Positions 59,179 through 64,000 of a DNA stretch of 64,000 bases are shown piece after piece (position 1 is the stretch's first letter; every line of letters starts with the position of its first letter). Source of the stretch: VRUE01 sp963817945 (GTDB taxonomy: Bacteria > Actinomycetota > Thermoleophilia > Solirubrobacterales > 70-9); the NCBI GenBank assembly GCA_963817945.1, contig CAWFQH010000005.1:186001-250000 (forward strand). The letters are read 5' to 3'. A program made the position numbers and the translations under genes. Below the pieces are notes generated by a model, which worked only from the letters and a program-made list of their open reading frames with translations, searched no databases and was not told where the DNA came from.

Positions 59179-59637
59179 CTAGTCGCTCTCGATCAGGGCG
59201 ACCGCCATGCAGGCGATTCCCTCTCCGCGCCCGATCCAGCCCATCCCCTCGTTGCTGGTCGCCTTGACGCTGACCCGGGCGGAGGTAGCGGCGGCGATGG
59301 TGCGCTCCATCTCCGCCCGGTGAAGAGAGAGTCGCGGCCGCTCGCAGACGAGCGTCGCGTCGACGTTGACGATGCGGCCGCCGATCGTGCCGACAACGGT
59401 GCGCAACAAATCGATCGAGTCGGCGTCCCGCCAGCGCTCGTCGTCGTCGGGAAAAAGAGAGCCGATGTCGCCGCCACCGGCCGCCCCGAGAAGGGCGTCG
59501 ATCACCGCGTGGGTAAGCACATCGGCGTCGGAATGCCCGACGAGGCCCCGCTCGTGCTCGATCTCGACCCCGCCGAGGATCAGCGGGCGTCCCTCGGCAA
59601 AGCGGTGGCTGTCGTAACCGATTCCGACCGGGCTCAT
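59179..59637 (-). CDS. ispF: 2-C-methyl-D-erythritol 2,4-cyclodiphosphate synthase
   Basis: 152 residues from the ATG at 59637. Zinc ligands DSH (GIGYDSHRF, Asp and His) and the second His in GLVGHSDADVLTHAVIDALLGA are conserved, as are SLFPDDDERW and SVKATSNEGMGWIGRGEGI. It catalyses the cyclisation step of the MEP isoprenoid pathway. Its start overlaps the PHP gene stop (ATGA, 59634-59637). ispD lies 2 kb upstream, separated by the PHP and DUF389 genes. Confidence 0.95.
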   Translation of the reverse strand: MSPVGIGYDSHRFAEGRPLILGGVEIEHERGLVGHSDADVLTHAVIDALLGAAGGGDIGSLFPDDDERWRDADSIDLLRTVVGTIGGRIVNVDATLVCERPRLSLHRAEMERTIAAATSARVSVKATSNEGMGWIGRGEGIACMAVALIESD

Positions 59638-60485
59638 GGCCCGGGATTCTCGCCGACCGCGGCGCCGAGCGGCTCCAGCCGCCGCTGCCGCCGCTCGAAT
59701 ACGCAGAGCTCGCCCACGCCGAGCTCCCGCAGGAACTCGAGGGCGCGGTCGTAGTCGAAGCCAACCTCCTGCGGCCGGTGGGCGTCGGAGGAAAGGGCGA
59801 AAGAGACACCCGCTTCCACGCACATCTCGGCGAACGTCGCCGACGGGTAGAGCTCCCCGACGGGCTTGCGTAGGCCCGCGGTCGAAACCTCGACGGCGAT
59901 CCCGCTCTCAGCGATCGCCTCCACTGCCGGCTCGTAGAAAGCCGTCAGGTCGCGGTCGGGCAAGGGCCGAGCGCGACCCCAGACCTTGACCAGGTCGGGA
60001 TGCGCGAGGACGTCGAAGAGGCCGCAGCGCGCACACTCGGCCAGCGCCTCGAAGTAGCGCCGCCAGATCTCCTGCGGGTCCTCCCTTCCCTCCCAGATGT
60101 CCCAGCCCGGATGGTCGACCGCGGCCTCGCCGACGAAGTGGACCGAGCCAACCACGTAGTCGAAGTCGCGCGCCTCGAGCAGGTTCGCGGTGCGGTCCTC
60201 AGCACCGGGAACGAAGTCGCACTCGACGCCGAGCTTGAGACCGGCTCCGCGCACGAACTCGCAGTAAGCGTCGAGGTCGTCGACCGCCTGCTCCTCCCAG
60301 AACGGATGGCGCCAGAGGTCAAGCGCCTGGCGGAAGCGGTAGACGTGCTCGGAGACGCCGAGCTCGTCGATTCCCACCGCGGTTGCCGCTGCGCGATAGC
60401 GGTCGACGTTCTCCGCGGTGAAGTAGCGCTCCGCCGTGGTGCCATCCTCGTCCGGGCGCAGGTGCAGGTGATAGTCGGTCAGCAC
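59634..60485 (-). CDS. PHP-domain phosphatase (histidinol-phosphatase-like)
   Basis: 283 residues from the GTG at 60485 (VLTDYHLHLRPDEDG); upstream frame crosses the palindrome and is rejected. PHP metal motifs: DYHLHLR, GVSEHVYR, LGVECDFVPG, DYVVGSVHFV, DVLAHPDLVK, SSDAHRPQEVGFDYDRA. The family includes HisK-type histidinol phosphatases of histidine synthesis; no other his gene is near, so the substrate is unproven. Coupled to ispF by a 4-base overlap. Confidence 0.87.
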   Translation of the reverse strand: MLTDYHLHLRPDEDGTTAERYFTAENVDRYRAAATAVGIDELGVSEHVYRFRQALDLWRHPFWEEQAVDDLDAYCEFVRGAGLKLGVECDFVPGAEDRTANLLEARDFDYVVGSVHFVGEAAVDHPGWDIWEGREDPQEIWRRYFEALAECARCGLFDVLAHPDLVKVWGRARPLPDRDLTAFYEPAVEAIAESGIAVEVSTAGLRKPVGELYPSATFAEMCVEAGVSFALSSDAHRPQEVGFDYDRALEFLRELGVGELCVFERRQRRLEPLGAAVGENPGP

Positions 60486-60508
60486 GTTCCCAACGTTAAG
60501 GCGTGCGC

Positions 60509-60557
60509 GACGTTCCTGAGATTCGCCACCTTTATGGTGGTTAACCTCAGGAACGTC
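60509..60557. repeat. Perfect palindrome in the PHP/DUF389 divergent promoter
   Basis: GACGTTCCTGAG (60509-60520) and CTCAGGAACGTC (60546-60557) are perfectly complementary. Inside them GCCACC-TTTAT-GGTGGT forms a second hairpin. It lies 16 bases before the DUF389 start and 23 before the PHP start, so it is either a shared operator or a cruciform. Confidence 0.7.
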
Positions 60558-60573
60558 TCGGTAGGGTCGGTGC

Positions 60574-61596
60574 ATGGTCCACCTGCGGATCGTCGTCCCC
60601 ACGGATCGATCGCAGCAGGTCCGCGGCCTGCTCGAAGCCACGCCCTCGGCGTGCAACCTGATCTTCCTCGCGGGCGCTGCTCGGCAGCCCGACGGCGACG
60701 TCATCCTCTGCGACGTCGCCCGCGAGGATGCCAGCGTCCTGATCGAGGACCTAAAGGAGCTGGGCATCCCCCGCGACGGCTCGATCGCGCTGGAGCAGAT
60801 CGACTCGCAGCTTTCCGCGGCGGCCGACCGAGCCGAGCGGGCGGCGCGGGGCGCGCCCTCGGATGCGGTGGTCTGGGAGGAGGTCGAGGCGCGCACCTCA
60901 GAGAGCACCGAGCTGAGCGGCGTCTTCCTCGCTTTCATGGTCCTCGCCTGCCTGATCGCCTCGGTCGGCATCTTCACCGGCTCGCCGATCCTGATCGTCG
61001 GCGCGATGGTGGTCGGCCCGGAGTTCGGACCGCTCGCCGCGCTCTGCGTGGCCATGGTCGAGCGGCGCTTCGGCGTCGGCCTGCGCTCGCTGGCCGCGCT
61101 CGCGGTCGGCTTCCCGGTCGGGATCACCGCCGCCTTCCTCTTCACGCTGGGCTGCGTCGCGGTCGGCCTCGTCGACTCCGATTTCCAGAGCACGCAGAAC
61201 CCCCTTACCCAGTTCATCGCCGAGCCCGACGCGTTCTCCTTCGTCGTCGCCTGCTTCGCCGGGGCGGCGGGGGTGCTGTCGCTGACCTCGGCCAAGTCCG
61301 GGGCGCTGGTCGGGGTGCTGATTTCCGTGACGACTATTCCGGCCGCCGCCAACATCGGCGTCGCCGCCGCTCTCGGCAACGGGGACGACTGGGTCGGCGC
61401 GATGGAACAGCTGAGCCTCAACCTGGTTGCGATCGTCCTCGCCGGGGTCGGCACTCTCTACGTGCAGCGCCTGCTCTTCGAGCGACGGCGCCTTCGCCAC
61501 CTCAGCGACGGGGCCCGCGCCGCGGCTGGTCTGCCGGAGTCAGACGACGGCGCAAGCGAGCTCCAACGTCGCGAAAGCCGCGGAGGGCGCGCCTAG
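60574..61596 (+). CDS. DUF389 (TIGR00341-like) membrane protein
   Basis: 340 residues. An N-terminal cytoplasmic alpha/beta domain (MVHLRIVVPTDRSQQVRGLLEATPSACNLIFL, residues 1-85) is followed by about six membrane helices with the DUF389 core (SGVFLAFMVLACLIASVGIFTGSPILIVGAMVVGPEFGPLAALCVAMVE). The C-terminal tail is charged. Function unknown, though the conserved glycine-rich membrane core suggests transport. It converges with ispD, overlapping its end by 4 bases. Confidence 0.88.
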   Translation: MVHLRIVVPTDRSQQVRGLLEATPSACNLIFLAGAARQPDGDVILCDVAREDASVLIEDLKELGIPRDGSIALEQIDSQLSAAADRAERAARGAPSDAVVWEEVEARTSESTELSGVFLAFMVLACLIASVGIFTGSPILIVGAMVVGPEFGPLAALCVAMVERRFGVGLRSLAALAVGFPVGITAAFLFTLGCVAVGLVDSDFQSTQNPLTQFIAEPDAFSFVVACFAGAAGVLSLTSAKSGALVGVLISVTTIPAAANIGVAAALGNGDDWVGAMEQLSLNLVAIVLAGVGTLYVQRLLFERRRLRHLSDGARAAAGLPESDDGASELQRRESRGGRA

Positions 61597-62342
61597 CCGG
61601 CCCCGCCCACACGCTCGGCGAGGAGCGCCTCGGCGATGCGCAGGTCGAGCGGTGTCGTCACCTTCAGGTTCTCGGGGGAGGCGGGGTGAATGAGGACCCG
61701 GCCCCCGGCGGCCTCGACCAGCATTGCCTCGTCGGTCGCGGCCGGGGCGTCCTTCGGATACGCGGCGAGCGCCCGGCGCAGCGCCTCGGTGCGGAACACC
61801 TGCGGCGTCTGCGCCGCCCACAGCCGCCCGCGATCCACGGTCCCCTCGATGGTTACTGAGGGGTTGACCACGCTACGGCCCGGTGAACCCCACAGTCGGC
61901 GCTCGGGGGAGGGCGACGGGGGCGTGCGCTTCACCGTGTCGGTGACCGGGACGGCAGCGATGGCGCCGTCGGCGTCGGGGTCCGCGGCGAGGACGCTGAC
62001 CACGCCCTCGATCAGCTCCGGCGTCACCAGCGGCCGGGCGGCGTCGTGGATCGCCACCAGCTCGGTGCCGACCGCCTCCAGGGCGTTGGCGACCGACTCG
62101 GCCCGCGTGGCGCCGCCGTCGACGACACGGAGGTCGCGCTCGCCGAGGTCGTGGCCGTGGCCCGGCGGGCAGGCGACGACGATCGAGCCCACCCTCGCAG
62201 CGCCGAAGGCCGCGATCGACCACTCGACCAGCGGCCGGCCGGCAAGCGGCACGAATGCCTTCGGGCCGCCGGCTCCGAGCCTCTCCCCGGAACCGGCAGC
62301 CGCGACGACGGCGGTGACGGACGCTGCGGCGCGGGAGCTCAT
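61593..62342 (-). CDS. ispD: 2-C-methyl-D-erythritol 4-phosphate cytidylyltransferase
   Basis: 249 residues from the ATG at 62342. The CTP-binding signature is VVAAAGSGERLGAGGPKAFVPLAGRPLVEW; further motifs are VAIHDAARPLVTPELI, AAVPVTDTVKR, AAQTPQVFRTEALRRAL and ATDEAMLVEAAGGRVLIH. It makes CDP-methylerythritol, upstream of IspF in the MEP pathway. It follows carD by 22 bases, the usual actinobacterial carD-ispD pair. Confidence 0.95.
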   Translation of the reverse strand: MSSRAAASVTAVVAAAGSGERLGAGGPKAFVPLAGRPLVEWSIAAFGAARVGSIVVACPPGHGHDLGERDLRVVDGGATRAESVANALEAVGTELVAIHDAARPLVTPELIEGVVSVLAADPDADGAIAAVPVTDTVKRTPPSPSPERRLWGSPGRSVVNPSVTIEGTVDRGRLWAAQTPQVFRTEALRRALAAYPKDAPAATDEAMLVEAAGGRVLIHPASPENLKVTTPLDLRIAEALLAERVGGAG

Positions 62343-62364
62343 GCCGGAATCCCGCGACGAGCGC

Positions 62365-62961
62365 TCAGGCGGTTGCCGCGAAGCGCTCCTCCAGCAGCCC
62401 GTCCAGATACTCCTCGGCGCCCTCCTCGTCCTTGTCGAGCGCGTACATGAACTCCGAGGCGAGGATCTTCTTCGCCCGCGTGTACATCTGCTTCTCACCG
62501 GTGGAGAGGCCCTTCTCCATCTCGCGGATCGCCAGGTTGCGGACGACCTCTGCCAGCTCGAACACGTCCCCGGTCTTGATCTTCTCGCGGTTGTACTTGA
62601 AGCGCCGGTTCCAGTTCTTCGGCATCTCCGAGACGTCGTCGGTGAGGACGTCTGTGACCTTCTTGATTTCTTCCTCGTCGATGACCCGCCGCAGCCCTGC
62701 CTTGCCGGCGTTTTCGCACGGGACCATCACGGTCAGTTCGTTGTGGAGGATCTTGATCGTCAGGTATTCGCGCTCCTCCCCCATCAGCTCACGGGCCTCT
62801 TTCTTCATCACCAGCCCTGCGCCGTGGTGCGGATAGACGACCTTGTCGCCCTCCTCGAAGTCGCAGACGTACTCGACTTCCTGCTCCAAGCCTGCCTCCA
62901 GTGCCTCCTCTAGCTCGGGAATCTCTTGCTCCTTTCGATTTGCGACAGCGTCAATCGCCAT
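62365..62961 (-). CDS. carD: CarD-family RNA polymerase-binding regulator
   Basis: 198 residues. The RNA-polymerase-interacting Tudor-like domain is CDFEEGDKVVYPHHGAGLVMKKEARELMGEEREYLTIKILHNELTVMVPCENAGKAGLRRVI. The helical DNA-binding part is DVSEMPKNWNRRFKYNREKIKTGDVFELAEVVRNLAIREMEKGLSTGEKQMYTRAKKILASEFMYA, with the conserved Trp that wedges into the promoter bubble. Compared with mycobacterial CarD (about 162 residues) it has an N-terminal acidic extension of about 25 residues (ELEEALEAGLEQEVEYV). Lies between disA and ispD. Confidence 0.94.
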   Translation of the reverse strand: MAIDAVANRKEQEIPELEEALEAGLEQEVEYVCDFEEGDKVVYPHHGAGLVMKKEARELMGEEREYLTIKILHNELTVMVPCENAGKAGLRRVIDEEEIKKVTDVLTDDVSEMPKNWNRRFKYNREKIKTGDVFELAEVVRNLAIREMEKGLSTGEKQMYTRAKKILASEFMYALDKDEEGAEEYLDGLLEERFAATA

Positions 62962-62967
62962 CTGGGA

Positions 62968-64000
62968 TCAGCTTTGTAGGTACCGGTCGACCAAATCGAC
63001 CTCCTGCAGCCTGCGCAGGCCCTCGCGGATGTCCTTGGCCCTGGTCGGGCCAACTCCGTCGACGGCCTCGAGGTCCTCGTCGGACGCGGCGAGGACCTGC
63101 TCCAGGCCGCCCAGGTCCTGGATGATTTTCTGGACGACCAGCTTCGGCAGGCGCGGGATCAGCCCCAGCACCCGGTAGCCGCGGGGGGCGACCGGGAAGT
63201 CGAGGGTGTTGAGCTTACGGTCGTAACCGAGCAGCTCGGCAAGCCGGCCGAAGTCGAGCACGTCCTCGTGCGGCAGCCGCGCTAGCGATTGCAGCACGGT
63301 GGCGAGGTTCTGCTCGGAGTCCTCGACCGAGTAGTCGCGGATCAAGGCGGACTTTTCTGCGGCGACGCCGATCATGGTCTCCTCCAGCTGCATCTCGATC
63401 AGCCGCCCCTCGGTGCCGAGCTCGACGATGTAGCGCTCGACCTCGACCGCCATTCGGGTAACCAGCTCGGCCCGCTGCAGAGCCGTGAGCGCGTCGTAGA
63501 GGTGGCCGCGACCCTCGAACTCGAGCACGGTGAGGCGCGTTGAAATCCCTTCCAGGCGGTCGCGGTACTTCTCCAGGGTGGCCAGGCCCTGGTTGGCCTT
63601 GGCCAGCACCGCGGGGATCTCCTGCAGTATGTACTTGGTGCCCTCGACGTAGAGGGAGACGACATCGCGGCGCTGGGAGATCGCGATCACCAGGGCCTCA
63701 GTCTGTTTGGAGACGCGCTCGGCGGTGCGGTGGCGGGTCCCGGTCTCGGCCGAGAGGATCGTCGGGTCCGGCATCAGCTGGACGTTGGCCCAGACGATCT
63801 TGGTCGCCTCGGCGTTGAGGACGATCGCCCCGTCCATCTTCGCCACCTGGTAGAGCATCGCCGGCGTGTAGTCGATGTCGAGGTTGATCCCACCCGAGAG
63901 CAGGTGGGAGATGTCCGCCGGATCGCCAACCACGATCAGGGCGCCGGTGCTGGCGTGGACGATGTTGTCGATGCCCTCGCGCAGGGAGCCGCCAGGTGCG
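62968..64000 (-). CDS. disA: DNA integrity scanning diadenylate cyclase (5' end beyond the window)
   Basis: The frame is open to the right edge (APGGSLREGIDNIVHASTGALIVVGD), so the first few residues are missing. The diadenylate cyclase domain has its motifs MDGAIVLN (DGA) and GTRHRTAERVSKQT (RHR). A helical linker and a C-terminal helix-hairpin-helix domain follow (LGGLEQVLAASDEDLEAVDGVGPTRAKDIREGLRRL). DisA makes c-di-AMP from two ATP and senses branched DNA. It is 6 bases from carD. Its usual neighbour radA is probably just outside the window. Confidence 0.95.
   Translation of the reverse strand, partial: APGGSLREGIDNIVHASTGALIVVGDPADISHLLSGGINLDIDYTPAMLYQVAKMDGAIVLNAEATKIVWANVQLMPDPTILSAETGTRHRTAERVSKQTEALVIAISQRRDVVSLYVEGTKYILQEIPAVLAKANQGLATLEKYRDRLEGISTRLTVLEFEGRGHLYDALTALQRAELVTRMAVEVERYIVELGTEGRLIEMQLEETMIGVAAEKSALIRDYSVEDSEQNLATVLQSLARLPHEDVLDFGRLAELLGYDRKLNTLDFPVAPRGYRVLGLIPRLPKLVVQKIIQDLGGLEQVLAASDEDLEAVDGVGPTRAKDIREGLRRLQEVDLVDRYLQS

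Overview
The window is GC-rich (roughly two-thirds G+C by eye), densely coded bacterial chromosome. It looks like an actinobacterium of class Thermoleophilia (Solirubrobacterales-like). That assignment is an inference from several things: a disA-carD-ispD...ispF-cysS-rlmB housekeeping cluster, families common in that class (NHL/fibronectin surface proteins with a YEIVSP-type motif, short secreted proteins starting with a VALIALAVALGGTA segment, zinc-ribbon/FHA proteins), many GTG starts, and many acyl-CoA dehydrogenases.

Layout. 1-4.6 kb: a very long surface protein gene running off the left edge, a small secreted protein, and a truncated xseA remnant next to AT-rich sequence. 4.6-11.2 kb: HxlR regulator, MarP-like membrane protease, penicillin-binding protein, lipoprotein, SRPBCC protein, a complete IS5-family (IS427-like) element with a probable -1 frameshift, a zinc-ribbon/FHA protein and a coiled-coil protein. 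11.3-23.4 kb: gltB with a good promoter, cupin, membrane patatin, then the lysine/threonine genes lysA-hom-thrC-thrB. 23.5-31.5 kb: cell envelope genes (low-complexity anchored protein, M23 peptidase, cell-wall-binding repeat protein), an acyl-CoA dehydrogenase, a metallo-beta-lactamase-fold hydrolase, a VPS62-like protein. 31.5-39.8 kb: lipid catabolism (F420-type oxidoreductase, paired acyl-CoA dehydrogenases, thiolase, 3-hydroxyacyl-CoA dehydrogenase) with an HD protein and a GlxA-type regulator. 39.8-42.2 kb: two overlapping P-loop ATPase genes and a small gene. 42.2-53 kb: CNNM transporter, BtuF-like protein, rhomboid, DUF4383, ECF sigma plus membrane partner, a PlsC-GpsA fusion, maleylacetate-reductase-like and ring-cleavage genes, a SHOCT membrane protein, tRNA-Thr and two GNAT genes. 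53.5-64 kb: SigH-like sigma factor, rlmB, cysS, coiled-coil protein, AMP ligase, ispF, PHP phosphatase, DUF389 protein, ispD, carD, and disA running off the right edge.

Regulatory and repeat layer. A palindromic TetR-type operator (core TTGACTGRYCAGTCAA) lies before the 26 kb acyl-CoA dehydrogenase and between the divergent thiolase and hydroxyacyl-CoA dehydrogenase genes, so these look like one fatty-acid regulon. Two interspersed structured elements recur. One (2 copies, before thrC and before the xseA remnant) has conserved blocks and stems that change in a compensating way, like a cis-acting RNA. The other (3 copies, both orientations, at 38.9, 48.5 and 56.5 kb) is a REP-like palindromic repeat. 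Several other long perfect hairpins fill the gaps between genes.
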